Below are positions 24,997 to 34,691 of a stretch of 64,000 nt of DNA, piece after piece. Each line of letters starts with the position of its first letter. Position 1 is the stretch's first letter. The notes beneath the pieces are model-generated. The model was not told where the DNA came from. It ran no database searches and saw only the letters and a program-made list of their open reading frames with translations. Where the stretch lies: positions 157,955-221,954 of the forward strand of contig CAZDGU010000005.1 in NCBI GenBank assembly GCA_964505215.1. Direction: 5' to 3'. Source of the stretch: Gracilimonas sp964505215 (GTDB taxonomy: Bacteria; Bacteroidota; Rhodothermia; Balneolales; Balneolaceae). The position numbers were made by a program, and so were the translations under genes.

Positions 24997-26235
24997 ATGA
25001 ATACTAAAGAAGCTCTTTCTTATCCAAAAGATAATATTAAAATTCTACTGCTTGAGGGCATTCACCCCGCTGCAGTAGAAAGTTTTAAAGACCACGAGTT
25101 TTTCAATATAGAAACCTATGATGAAGCCTGGAGCGAAGAACAGCTGTTAGAGCAAATTGAAGATGTGCATCTTATCGGCATTCGCTCTAAAACACATATC
25201 ACAAAAAAGGTGATTGAAAAAGCCGAGAAGCTAAAGGGCATCGGATGTTTCTGTATAGGAACAAACCAAGTAGATCTCGAAGCCGCAACTATGGCGGGCG
25301 TTACGGTTTTTAACTCGCCATACTCGAATACACGATCGGTTGCTGAGCTGGTTATTGCTGAGTCTATTATGATAAAGCGACGCATTCCGCTAAGAAACAA
25401 AATGGCGCACGAAGGCGTATGGCTCAAAGATGCCAATGAAAGCTACGAAGTACGTGGTAAAAATATAGGCATTATCGGCTACGGACATATTGGCTCTCAA
25501 GTTTCCGTTTTAGCTGAAAACATGGGTTTTAATGTGCTTTATTACGACATTGAGCCTAAGCTGCCAATGGGAAATGCTACCCGAATTGATTCGCTGGATG
25601 AGTTGCTTGCCAAATCGGATGTGGTAACTTTGCACGTGCCGGCTACGCCTAACACCAAGCTGCTGATGGACGCCGAAAAGCTGGCTAAAATGAAAAAAGG
25701 CAGCGTGCTGCTGAATCTATCACGGGGTTCGGTTGTAGATACTAAAGCTTTAAAAGAAGCGCTGGAATCCGGCCACCTTTCGGGCGCCGGTATTGATGTT
25801 TTTCCGGAAGAGCCGGAGTCGAGCGGAGATACTTTTAAAAGTGAGCTTCAAAACGTACCCAATGTGATTTTAACACCACATATTGGTGGCTCCACGCTGG
25901 AGGCCCAGTATAATATTGGTCGTGATGTTTCTACCAAGCTCATTAACCTCATTGACGACGGCTCTACGGTGGGTTCTCATTCAGTTCCTCCGCTCAACCT
26001 GCCGGTTCAAAACGGAGCGCACCGTATTTTACACATTCACGAAAACAAACCCGGAGTGCTTTCAGAAATTAACCGCTGCCTGTCCGATTCGAACATTAAC
26101 ATTTTGGGACAATACCTGAAAACCAATGAGCGAATTGGCTACGTAGTGCTGGATGTGGATAAAAACTATGACGAGCAGGTTATCGAAGAAATACAAAATG
26201 TGAAATACACCATTAAGTCACGAATTTTGTATTAG
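24997..26235 (+). CDS. serA: D-3-phosphoglycerate dehydrogenase
   Basis: The 412-residue length matches the SerA class with one C-terminal ACT domain. Evidence: NAD-binding GIIGYGHIGSQV, LLNLSRGSVVD (substrate/NAD Arg), the DVFPEEP Glu, TPHIGGSTLEA with the catalytic His, and an ACT domain from about 335 (HRILHIHENKPGVLSEIN). It oxidises 3-phosphoglycerate to 3-phosphohydroxypyruvate, the first step of serine synthesis; the ACT domain usually gives serine feedback. It is a single-gene unit ended by a strong terminator. Confidence 0.92.
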   Translation: MNTKEALSYPKDNIKILLLEGIHPAAVESFKDHEFFNIETYDEAWSEEQLLEQIEDVHLIGIRSKTHITKKVIEKAEKLKGIGCFCIGTNQVDLEAATMAGVTVFNSPYSNTRSVAELVIAESIMIKRRIPLRNKMAHEGVWLKDANESYEVRGKNIGIIGYGHIGSQVSVLAENMGFNVLYYDIEPKLPMGNATRIDSLDELLAKSDVVTLHVPATPNTKLLMDAEKLAKMKKGSVLLNLSRGSVVDTKALKEALESGHLSGAGIDVFPEEPESSGDTFKSELQNVPNVILTPHIGGSTLEAQYNIGRDVSTKLINLIDDGSTVGSHSVPPLNLPVQNGAHRILHIHENKPGVLSEINRCLSDSNINILGQYLKTNERIGYVVLDVDKNYDEQVIEEIQNVKYTIKSRILY

Positions 26236-26263
26236 TACAACGGCAACAAATATCTGATAAACA

Positions 26264-26298
26264 AAAAAAGGATATACCATAAAAGTATATCCTTTTTT
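26264..26298. terminator. Bidirectional intrinsic terminator
   Basis: AAAAAAGGATATAC and GTATATCCTTTTTT form a perfect 14-bp stem with a 7-nt loop. It separates the convergent serA and nucleotidyltransferase genes and works in both directions. Confidence 0.88.
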
Positions 26299-26324
26299 AT
26301 TTAACCCGGTACAATAAGGGTTGA

Positions 26325-27329
26325 TTAGCTTATCTCCAGAGTGGAATGATCTCCCACATCTACCTTCCCTTTCACGTTTTTAAGCGTAGTGTGGGCGCCA
26401 ATGGTTGAGCCTTCGGTTTCCACATCTTCCAGCGTGGCGTGATCTCGGATGATGGTATTAGCCACTTTTGAGTTTTTAATCTCGGTATTGGCCTCAATGC
26501 TTACTTTTGGGCCAACTGTGCTGTTTTCAATTTTTACACCTTCCGCAATGTAAACGGGAGGAATGATGGTTGAGCCGGGATATTTACTTTCATCCACTCC
26601 GTCAAATTCCTTTTCGGTGATGATGCCGGTGGTTTCCAGCCAGGCGGGCAGCGTTCCGCAATCTAACCACTCATCAACGGTGGCTGTTTTAAATACTTTG
26701 CCTTCTTTAATCATCATATCCAGCGCGGCAGTCAGGAAATATTCTCCGCCCGGACCTTTCATATCATCGGCAATTACTTTTTCAATTTTTTCTTTCAGCG
26801 CTTTTCCATTCTTGAAGTAATACACTCCAATAATGGCTAAATCTGAAATAAATTCTTTCGGCTTTTCTACAAAACCGGTGATGGTGTCGCCTTCATAAAC
26901 GGCTACTCCAAAACGAGACGGGTCTTCTACTTTTTTAAGCCAAATCACACTGTCGGCATCGCCCAGTTCAAATGGCTCCTTACTGTCAAAAATGGTATCA
27001 GCGAACGCAATAATTACTTCTCCATCCAGGTGCTCGTTAGCGCAAGAAACCGCGTGCGCGGTTCCCAGAGCTTCGGCTTGCACTTCAAAAATAGCTTTGG
27101 CATTATGGCGGTCACTCATTTCGCGAAGCGGTTGTTTGATATCTTCTCCAAAATCGGGCCCCAAAATATACACAACTTCGTTGATCTCACGGTCCAGCGT
27201 GCGGTTAAATGTTTCTATAATTCGTTCAATAATCATGGTTCCTGCAACGGGAAGCAGCGGTTTAGGAACGGTATGCGAGTGCGGCCGTACACGTGTACCT
27301 CGTCCGGCCATTGGGATAATTAATTTCAT
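26325..27329 (-). CDS. Sugar-phosphate nucleotidyltransferase with C-terminal beta-helix
   Basis: The 334-residue product starts with the nucleotidyltransferase signature MAGRGTRVRPHSHTVPKPLL, continues with VIIAFADTIFDS (metal-binding Asp), VEKPKE and YFLTAALDMM, and ends in left-handed beta-helix hexapeptides (VKIENSTVGPKVSIEANTEI onward). The class joins a sugar-1-phosphate to a nucleoside triphosphate, making for example dTDP-glucose, UDP-glucose or GDP-mannose. The exact sugar is not clear. Single gene, convergent with serA and divergent from the MurF-like ligase gene. Confidence 0.82.
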   Translation of the reverse strand: MKLIIPMAGRGTRVRPHSHTVPKPLLPVAGTMIIERIIETFNRTLDREINEVVYILGPDFGEDIKQPLREMSDRHNAKAIFEVQAEALGTAHAVSCANEHLDGEVIIAFADTIFDSKEPFELGDADSVIWLKKVEDPSRFGVAVYEGDTITGFVEKPKEFISDLAIIGVYYFKNGKALKEKIEKVIADDMKGPGGEYFLTAALDMMIKEGKVFKTATVDEWLDCGTLPAWLETTGIITEKEFDGVDESKYPGSTIIPPVYIAEGVKIENSTVGPKVSIEANTEIKNSKVANTIIRDHATLEDVETEGSTIGAHTTLKNVKGKVDVGDHSTLEIS

Positions 27330-27473
27330 ATATTTGCCTTTCTTGATTGAAACAATTTGGTTTGTTGGCGGTGAATATAGGAGGGTTATTAACCAAATTC
27401 GAATTTTGGTTCCTGCTTACATAATCCGTCGCGCATAACCTCTGCCAATCCTATAACATAAACAAAGATTCTA

Positions 27474-29162
27474 TTGAACTGGTATTACATACTTCTTGAC
27501 CTTACGGCCCTCCTATTTTGCGTTATTTTTCTGCGTTACAGCTGGTATCGCCTGCGTTTTTTTCTGCACACGTATCAGCAGATTGGCTACAAGAACAACG
27601 AATACTGGCAGTGGCTGAAAAGTAACTGGGAAGCAAAAGTAATACCGGCTAACATTGCCGCGCTCAATGTTTTAATTTTCATTTTTATCTGGTTTGATGA
27701 ATGGTTCCTAAACACCTTTACGTACAGTGCACTTTCCATTTTCTTTTTTGTGATTTGTCTGTTTTGGTTTACCCCCGTAACTAAATACAAGCCTGAAAAA
27801 GTAAAAAAGCCGCTGGTTTTTACGCCGCGTGTGTGGCGGCTGACGGTTCCATTAGTACTTCTGAGTGCTTTTTTCCCGACTCTTTTCACATATCTTTCTT
27901 TTTCGGGAATGTTTCCGTTTACACAGGTACAGCTTCCCAATTACTTCTCCGGCTTTCAGCGATACGACCTCATTCTTCTGGTTTTTGGCTGGGCGTTTGG
28001 CAGTATGATTATCCCCTTTTTCCTGTTTATAGCCGGACTTCTCACCAAACCTGTTGAGTGGTTTATTCAAAATGGATTTAAGCGGCAGGCTCGCAAAAAG
28101 CTGGCTTCCATGCCCGATCTTAAAGTAATAGCCATCACCGGAAGCTATGGTAAAACCAGCACCAAATTCATGATTCGGGACTTGTTGAAAGAGCGGTTTA
28201 GCGTGTGCGCAACACCGGGCAGCTTCAACACGCCAATGGGCATTTGCAAGGTCATAAACAACGATCTTCAGTCCCATCATCAAATTCTTATTTTAGAAAT
28301 GGGTGCTCGGTATGAAGGCAATATTCAGGAACTCTGCGACATTGCCAAGCCTGATATTGCGGTAATCACCAACGTGGGGGTGGCTCATCTCGAAACATTT
28401 GGCTCGCAAGATGTAATTGCCCGCGAAAAAGGCACATTAGTACAAAACCTATCTGAGGAAGGAGTAGCTATTCTGAATGCAGACGATGCCCGCGTTGCTA
28501 AAATGGGAAGCGAGCGCGAAGAAATAACCCGAATTTTAACAGGACTTTCGAGGGGTGAAATTAAAGCCGGCAACATTTCTTTCGACACTTCCGGAATGTC
28601 TTTTGACGTGGAAGTGGACGGCTACAAAGAACCGTTCAAAACAAAATTGCTGGGGGCACATAATGTGCAAAACTTACTGCTCGCTATTGCTACAGCACGT
28701 CATTTCGGAATACGTTTAAAAACCATGGCCCTTGCTGCATCAGAAATTGAACCCATAGAACATAGGCTGGAGCTTAAGCAACAAGGTGACTTATTTGTGA
28801 TTGATGATGCCTTCAACTCTAATCCCGTGGGTGCTAAAAATGCGGTGGAAATATTGAGTGCATTTAATTCCGGCCAGCGTATTATCATCACCCCGGGAAT
28901 GGTAGAACTTGGAGAAATTGAAGAACAAGAAAACAAGAAGTTTGGACAAAGTATTGCCCGCGCCAATCTTGATTTAGTAATTTTAGTAGGCGAAGAACGG
29001 GCGAAACCTATTTTGGCGGGCATTCGTGAAGAAAATTCGGGAGCTATGAATGTGCGCATCGTAAATAGCCTGTACGAAGCCAACGATTTGGTAAAAAAAC
29101 ACGCCCGCCCCGGCGATATTATCCTATACGAAAACGATCTTCCGGATGTGTATAATGAGTAA
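27474..29162 (+). CDS. Membrane-embedded MurF-like Mur ligase
   Basis: The 562-residue protein has an unusual N-terminal region (1-200) with about five hydrophobic helices (for example LLDLTALLFCVIFL, LNVLIFIFIW and FGWAFGSMIIPFFLFIAGLL). A complete Mur ligase follows: P-loop AITGSYGKTST (about 222-230), ILEMGARYEGNIQELCDI, ITNVGVAHLETFG, the central IDDAFNSNPVG and a C-terminal IITPGMVELG region. Standard MurF is about 450 residues and soluble; here the usual N-terminal UDP-binding domain is replaced by a membrane region. It probably adds an amino acid or dipeptide to a carboxylate using ATP. The TTG at 27474 is the only plausible start before the first helix. Confidence 0.75.
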   Translation: MNWYYILLDLTALLFCVIFLRYSWYRLRFFLHTYQQIGYKNNEYWQWLKSNWEAKVIPANIAALNVLIFIFIWFDEWFLNTFTYSALSIFFFVICLFWFTPVTKYKPEKVKKPLVFTPRVWRLTVPLVLLSAFFPTLFTYLSFSGMFPFTQVQLPNYFSGFQRYDLILLVFGWAFGSMIIPFFLFIAGLLTKPVEWFIQNGFKRQARKKLASMPDLKVIAITGSYGKTSTKFMIRDLLKERFSVCATPGSFNTPMGICKVINNDLQSHHQILILEMGARYEGNIQELCDIAKPDIAVITNVGVAHLETFGSQDVIAREKGTLVQNLSEEGVAILNADDARVAKMGSEREEITRILTGLSRGEIKAGNISFDTSGMSFDVEVDGYKEPFKTKLLGAHNVQNLLLAIATARHFGIRLKTMALAASEIEPIEHRLELKQQGDLFVIDDAFNSNPVGAKNAVEILSAFNSGQRIIITPGMVELGEIEEQENKKFGQSIARANLDLVILVGEERAKPILAGIREENSGAMNVRIVNSLYEANDLVKKHARPGDIILYENDLPDVYNE

Positions 29163-29577
29163 AGAGCAGGTTACTGCTGCCCTAATTTCATTCTAAAACA
29201 CCAGAACTTCTTCTTCCTGACTTCTATCAACCGCCACAAACCGGACAGGTTTTTTCCCTTTAAAAACTGGCTGACTATCCTCGTTGCTAAGCTCCGGCTT
29301 AGAAACGCAGTCCCGGAAGCTCCAGCTTCGCATTATCTAACCATTGGTTTTGAATCACGGATTAAGGGGGGGATTACGCTGATGACGCGGATTTGGTTTC
29401 CTGACTTCCGCACTGGAACACCCAACTTTTGTCCATAATTCGGCTAAGTTAAATAGTATCATTGACGCAATATTGCCTGATTATAAAAGTGCGGAAGTCA
29501 GGCAGAATCAACCATCTCTTAGTTTTAATTACTGCATCTAATAAAAATTGGCTGATGAGATTATTCAGTTGTAGTCA
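29163..29577. other. Spacer without gene, with inverted repeat
   Basis: 415 bp between convergent genes. CCTGACTTCCGCACT at 29400-29414 is matched by its exact reverse complement at 29488-29502. A partial copy (TTCCTGACTTC) lies near 29214. No open frame with support was seen. Confidence 0.55.
29400..29502. repeat. 15-bp perfect inverted repeat
   Basis: Arms at 29400-29414 and 29488-29502, with 73 bp between them. It could form a long cruciform or mark the ends of a lost small element. No T tract for termination. Confidence 0.6.
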
Positions 29578-30804
29578 CTACTCGAAGCGTACGGCCTGCG
29601 CCGGCTCTATTTCTGCAGCGCGATGTGCCGGATACCAGCTGGCAAGCACGCTCAATACCAAACTGACGGTTAAAATAAGCAGCACATCAACCGGGTTAAT
29701 AAGTACCGGATAGGCGTCTATAATAAAGGCCGATGATAATTTTATGAGACCGAATTTCATTTGTAGCCAGCTTAGCAGAAGTCCCAGCGTTCCCCCAATT
29801 CCGCAGCCAATCAACCCAATGTACAACCCTTGTTTGCGGAATATAGATTTAATGCCCTTCCGGCTGTATCCCATCGACATCAAAATGCCAATATCGCGCT
29901 GCTTTTGAATCACAATCATGGTCAGCGAGCCGATGATATTCAGCATAGCCACAATCACAATAATGATTAGAATGGCAAAAGAGCCCCACTTTTCCAGATA
30001 CATCACATCGTAAAGCGGCTTTTGCAAATCGTACCAGGTAGAAATTTTGTAAGAAGGTCCCAGCTCTGCCGACAGCTCTTTTTTAATTTGCTCGGCCTCT
30101 TCATTGTTATGCAGCTTAATATCTAATCCGGAAATTTCATTTCGTACTTTAAATAATCGGCTGGCGGCTTCAATATCAACAAATACTTTAGGGCCGCCGG
30201 CTACCTGCTGCAAAAAATAGGTTCCTCTTAAATCAAACCGAAACGTTTGGGGAACTGTAATTTGGGTGAGTGCATTTTTCATTCCGGCTGAGCTCATTAA
30301 CGCTAAATCATCGTTTAGCTTGAGGTGAAGGCGGTTTTTCAAATCTTCGTGCACAATAATGCCCGGCACCCGGTTGCGTACCGAAACATCAAACACCCCG
30401 TTGGTTACACTTTCCTCAATATCTACCAATTGAAAAAACACAGATCGGTTCACCCCTTTTACCTCAACTACTTCGTTCTGGCGGTCTTCTATGGCCAGCA
30501 GCGCCTTGCCTTCTACATAAGGAGAAATAACGCGCACCTCGGGATGCGATTTTATTTTGTCCATCATTTCTTGGTTTTGTGCGAAGGTAGCAGCGCCGGA
30601 AGCCTCAATCCGAACATCCGGATCGTAGGAAAGCAGAAAGCTTTTTATAACATCAAAAAAGCCATTAAAAACAGACAAAACCACAATCAGCAGCGCCGTA
30701 CCAATAGTTATGCCGGTAATACTGATAAAAGTAAGTGTGGAAATAAGCGACACATGTTTGCGAGAGAATAAATATCGCCTTGCAATAAATCCGGAATTCT
30801 TCAT
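29578..30804 (-). CDS. FtsX-domain ABC transporter permease, LolC/LolE-like
   Basis: The start at 30804 gives MKNSGFIARRYLFSRKHVS, the usual LolC/E beginning. The 408-residue product has an N-terminal helix (ISITGITIGTALLIVVLSVF), a large periplasmic domain (about 55-270) and three C-terminal helices with the FtsX motif IVIQKQRDIGILMSMG. LolCDE lifts lipoproteins from the inner membrane for delivery to the outer membrane; Bacteroidota often carry one such permease that forms a homodimer. No ATPase gene is adjacent. Confidence 0.85.
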   Translation of the reverse strand: MKNSGFIARRYLFSRKHVSLISTLTFISITGITIGTALLIVVLSVFNGFFDVIKSFLLSYDPDVRIEASGAATFAQNQEMMDKIKSHPEVRVISPYVEGKALLAIEDRQNEVVEVKGVNRSVFFQLVDIEESVTNGVFDVSVRNRVPGIIVHEDLKNRLHLKLNDDLALMSSAGMKNALTQITVPQTFRFDLRGTYFLQQVAGGPKVFVDIEAASRLFKVRNEISGLDIKLHNNEEAEQIKKELSAELGPSYKISTWYDLQKPLYDVMYLEKWGSFAILIIIVIVAMLNIIGSLTMIVIQKQRDIGILMSMGYSRKGIKSIFRKQGLYIGLIGCGIGGTLGLLLSWLQMKFGLIKLSSAFIIDAYPVLINPVDVLLILTVSLVLSVLASWYPAHRAAEIEPAQAVRFE

Positions 30805-30906
30805 AGTTCCAAAATATAGAATCAAGCAATTGAAAACACCTTAAATGAGCACAGACATTTGTTAAAGATGTTAGTATCTTCCAAGCCCTTTTCGAATTCA
30901 AATTTC

Positions 30907-33111
30907 ATGATGAGTTCAACACTTTCAAAAGATATTATCAGATCCATTTCGGATGGTACTCACGGAGATCCTTTTTCGGTGCTCGGGCTTCACAAAGTTA
31001 CAATTAACGGAAAAGAAAAACTGGTTTTGCGCGCCTTTAGACCCGAAGCAAAATCAATTACGGCAAAGGTAAAGAAACAGTCGTACAAGCTGGAGCGCAT
31101 TTCGGATGAAGGACTGTTCGAGCATGTTTTTGTGAGGCGTAAAAACCGATTTAATTATTCGCTGGATATTCAGCCTCATTCCGGCCCTCGGTTTGAAATT
31201 TTTGACGCCTATCAATTCGATCCTCTTATCAGTGATTTTGACCTTCAGCTTTGGGGTGAAGGCAAACATCGCCGGGCCTACGATTTTATGGGAGCACACC
31301 CCCGAACGGTGGACGGAATTGAAGGTATATACTTTGCTGTAACGGCGCCAAGTGCGAGCCGCGTGAGCGTTATTGGAGAGTTTAACCAATGGGACGGCCG
31401 CGTGCACCGCATGAGGAAGTTCCACGATCAGGGAATTTGGGAGCTGTTTATTCCGCATGTAAAAGAAGGCGACTATTATAAGTTTGAAATTATAAGCCCC
31501 TCCCAAGAAGCTCCGCTCAAAAAATCCGACCCTTTTGCCTTTTATGCAGAGCTTCGTCCGGGCACCGCTTCCATTGTTGCTGATATTGAGCAATACGACT
31601 GGAGTGATGACACATGGATGCAAACACGCCAAAAAAAGCAGGCTAAAGACCGGCCCATATCCATTTATGAAATGCATTTGGGCTCATGGCGCCGAAAAGT
31701 AGGTGAAGACCCCGGGTTTTTGAATTATCGCGAAACAGCCGACCAGCTGGTTCCTTACTTAAAAGAATTAGGCTTCACGCATGTAGAGTTACTGCCTGTT
31801 TCAGAACATCCGTACGATCCTTCGTGGGGATATCAAACAACGGGATATTTTGCGCCCACCAGCCGCTTCGGCAAGCCCGAAGACTTTATGTATTTTGTAG
31901 ATTTATGCCACCAAAATGAGATTGGCGTTATTATAGACTGGGTTCCCGCCCACTTTGCTAAAGACGAACACGGACTTCGCCGGTTTGACGGAACCGGCCT
32001 TTTTGAACATGACGACCCCCGCAAAGGTGAACATAAAGATTGGGGAACCTGCATTTTCAACTACGGGCGCACCGAAGTACAAAACTTCCTGATTTCCAAC
32101 GCTCTGTATTGGTGCGATAAATTTCATATTGACGGATTACGGGTTGATGCTGTGGCCTCTATGCTCTATTTGGATTATTCGCGTGAAGATGGCGACTGGC
32201 TGCCCAATAAATATGGCGGGCGCGAAAACATTGAGGCCATCCAGTTTCTAAAAGATATGAACAATGCCGTGCACGAGCATTTTCCCGGAGTTATTACCTT
32301 TGCGGAAGAATCTACCTCGTGGGGAGGCGTTTCGCGCCCAACCGAAACCGGCGGTTTAGGCTTTGATTATAAATGGAATATGGGATGGATGAATGACAGC
32401 CTTACCTACATCCAAAAAGACCCCGTACACCGCAAATACCATCAGGATCAGCTTACCTTCTCGCTTGTATATGCTTTTACTGAACACTTTTTGCTGCCCT
32501 ACTCGCACGATGAAGTAGTGCACATGAAACAGTCTATGTTAGGAAAAATGCCCGGCGATGACTGGCAAAAGTTTGCAAATTTACGCCTGCTGTACCTTTA
32601 TATGTTTACGCATCCCGGTAAAAACCTGCTCTTTATGGGTGGCGAGTTTGGGCAATGGTCAGAGTGGAGCGAATCTCGCTCTTTAGACTGGCACCTGCTT
32701 GAGTGGGAAAAACATCAGGGCATTCAGTTGTTGATAAAAGACCTTAACGCCATCAATAATACAGAACAGGCCCTGCACCAAATTGATTTCGACTGGCGAG
32801 GGTTTGAATGGATAGACATCAGCGATGCCGACAACAGTATTATTTCTTTCATTCGCCGGGCTAAAAATCCCGAAGACTTTGTAGTAGTGATTCTTAATTT
32901 CACCCCCACCGTACATTACGGATATAAAATTGGCGTACCGCAGGCCGGCGAATATGAAATTTTAATGAACAGTGATTCCGAGTTTTACGGCGGAAGTAAT
33001 GCCGGCGACTCAAAAATACGCGCCGAGTGGGGAGAATGGCATCATCAGGAAGCAAATGTTGCCTTAACGGTACCGCCACTTTCCGGTGTAATTTTAAAAC
33101 CAAAGAATTAA
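30907..33111 (+). CDS. glgB: 1,4-alpha-glucan branching enzyme
   Basis: The 734-residue product has two N-terminal CBM48-type domains (AYDFMGAHP, then VSVIGEFNQWDGR), a GH13 barrel and an all-beta C-terminal domain. Catalytic motifs are present: IIDWVPAHF, GLRVDAVASML (nucleophile Asp), ITFAEESTSW (acid Glu) and LPYSHDEVVH. It makes alpha-1,6 branches in glycogen. The start is at the first of two adjacent ATGs at 30907, where homology begins. malQ follows after only five bases, so both are translated from one transcript. Confidence 0.93.
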   Translation: MMSSTLSKDIIRSISDGTHGDPFSVLGLHKVTINGKEKLVLRAFRPEAKSITAKVKKQSYKLERISDEGLFEHVFVRRKNRFNYSLDIQPHSGPRFEIFDAYQFDPLISDFDLQLWGEGKHRRAYDFMGAHPRTVDGIEGIYFAVTAPSASRVSVIGEFNQWDGRVHRMRKFHDQGIWELFIPHVKEGDYYKFEIISPSQEAPLKKSDPFAFYAELRPGTASIVADIEQYDWSDDTWMQTRQKKQAKDRPISIYEMHLGSWRRKVGEDPGFLNYRETADQLVPYLKELGFTHVELLPVSEHPYDPSWGYQTTGYFAPTSRFGKPEDFMYFVDLCHQNEIGVIIDWVPAHFAKDEHGLRRFDGTGLFEHDDPRKGEHKDWGTCIFNYGRTEVQNFLISNALYWCDKFHIDGLRVDAVASMLYLDYSREDGDWLPNKYGGRENIEAIQFLKDMNNAVHEHFPGVITFAEESTSWGGVSRPTETGGLGFDYKWNMGWMNDSLTYIQKDPVHRKYHQDQLTFSLVYAFTEHFLLPYSHDEVVHMKQSMLGKMPGDDWQKFANLRLLYLYMFTHPGKNLLFMGGEFGQWSEWSESRSLDWHLLEWEKHQGIQLLIKDLNAINNTEQALHQIDFDWRGFEWIDISDADNSIISFIRRAKNPEDFVVVILNFTPTVHYGYKIGVPQAGEYEILMNSDSEFYGGSNAGDSKIRAEWGEWHHQEANVALTVPPLSGVILKPKN

Positions 33112-33116
33112 TTTTT

Positions 33117-34622
33117 ATGAGATTTTCGCGTTCATGCGGTTGCTTAGTTCACCCTACATCCTTTCCCGGTAATTATGGAATGGGAGATTTTGGGTTTGAA
33201 GCTCGCACCTTTATAGATTTTTTAGAACGGACTAACCAAACTATTTGGCAAATATTACCTCTTACGCCAACCGGTTATGGGAACTCTCCCTATGCCAGTT
33301 ATTCCGCTTTTGCGGGTAATGCCTATTTAATCAGCCCCGATATTCTTCATCAAAAAGAATTACTGACAGAGAAGGAATTGGAGGATATAAAACTTCCCTC
33401 CAAAACCCGTGCCGACTATGATGCATCTTTCGATAATAAAGACAAAATATATAAGCTTGCATTCAAACGGTTCAGCAAAAAGCTCTCGGCTCAGGACAAA
33501 AAGAATTTTAAAAAATTCAAGGCTGACAACAAGCACTGGCTGGATGATTATGTGCTTTTCCGCGCCTGCTCGCTGCATTTTAATAAGCAGCCTTGGAACA
33601 CCTGGGAGAAAGACATTGCCCGGCGCAAACCGGCAGCATTAAAAGCTTACCGAAGTAAATTCAGTGATGAAATAGAATTTCAGTATTGGCTGCAATTTGA
33701 GTTCAACAATCAGTGGATGGCGCTTAAAGAATATGCAAATGAGCGGGGCATTCGAGTAATAGGCGACATTCCCATTTTTGTAGATCACAACAGTGCCGAT
33801 GTGTGGGCAAATCCTAAGTATTTTGAGGTGGATGAGCAGGGAAATCGCACAAAAGTAGCCGGCGTTCCACCGGATTATTTCAGTAAAACAGGCCAGCTTT
33901 GGGGAAACCCTTTGTATAAATGGGGTGAACTTGAAAAAGACGGATATTCCTGGTGGGTAGAACGTTTTGAGCACATGTTTGAAGCTTTTGATGCCATCCG
34001 GGTTGACCACTTCAGAGGCTTTGACGCCTACTGGGAAGTGAAAGCTGACCAAAAAACGGCCGAAAAAGGCCAATGGGTTGACGGCCCCGGCAAAAAACTT
34101 TTTGACACTATTTTAAAGGAATGTGGAGAGCTTCCCATTATAGCTGAAGACCTTGGCTTTATGACCGAAGGCGTTCAAAAACTGAGAGATAAATACCACT
34201 TCCCCGGCATGAAGATTATACAATTTGCCTTTGACTCAGACTCCGCCAACAGCTTTCTTCCTCACAATTACTCTCAAAACAGCGTGGCCTACTCCGGCAC
34301 GCACGACAACGACACCGCTCTTGGCTGGTATCAAACCACAAGCGCTGAAGAACAGCATCGGGCACGCACCTACACGCGCTCATCCGGTAATGATATTCAC
34401 TGGGAATTTATTCGCTTAGGCATGCTTTCCGTATCAGACCAAGCTATTTTCCCTTTACAAGATTATATGGGATTAAACAGCGAGCACCGCATGAATATAC
34501 CCGGTACCTCGTCTAACAACTGGCTGTGGCGCTATACTTCAAAAATGCTGCAAGCCGTTGACGAAGAGCATATAACACATCTCGTAGAACTTAGTAACCG
34601 TAAAACAGATAATAAGTCCTAA
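33117..34622 (+). CDS. malQ: 4-alpha-glucanotransferase (amylomaltase)
   Basis: The 501-residue GH77 product begins MRFSRSCGCLVHPTSFPG and has the family motifs IWQILPLTPTGYGNSPY, GDIPIFVDHNSADVW, IRVDHFRGFDAYW (nucleophile Asp), ELPIIAEDLGFMT (acid Glu) and VAYSGTHDNDT. It transfers alpha-1,4-glucan segments between maltodextrins. The gene follows glgB within five bases. Together with glgB and the GT5-like gene it forms an alpha-glucan metabolic cluster. Confidence 0.93.
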   Translation: MRFSRSCGCLVHPTSFPGNYGMGDFGFEARTFIDFLERTNQTIWQILPLTPTGYGNSPYASYSAFAGNAYLISPDILHQKELLTEKELEDIKLPSKTRADYDASFDNKDKIYKLAFKRFSKKLSAQDKKNFKKFKADNKHWLDDYVLFRACSLHFNKQPWNTWEKDIARRKPAALKAYRSKFSDEIEFQYWLQFEFNNQWMALKEYANERGIRVIGDIPIFVDHNSADVWANPKYFEVDEQGNRTKVAGVPPDYFSKTGQLWGNPLYKWGELEKDGYSWWVERFEHMFEAFDAIRVDHFRGFDAYWEVKADQKTAEKGQWVDGPGKKLFDTILKECGELPIIAEDLGFMTEGVQKLRDKYHFPGMKIIQFAFDSDSANSFLPHNYSQNSVAYSGTHDNDTALGWYQTTSAEEQHRARTYTRSSGNDIHWEFIRLGMLSVSDQAIFPLQDYMGLNSEHRMNIPGTSSNNWLWRYTSKMLQAVDEEHITHLVELSNRKTDNKS

Positions 34623-34691
34623 ATTTGCTGCTTCATTTCATATGAAGGCGTTGATTTCGTATATTCAGGGCTTTGATACTTCAAAACAATT

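Noticed and set aside
28385..28588. Antisense frame within the MurF-like gene, as an example of many shadows
   Set aside because: Lies wholly within a well-supported gene in another frame, with composition expected of a shadow.
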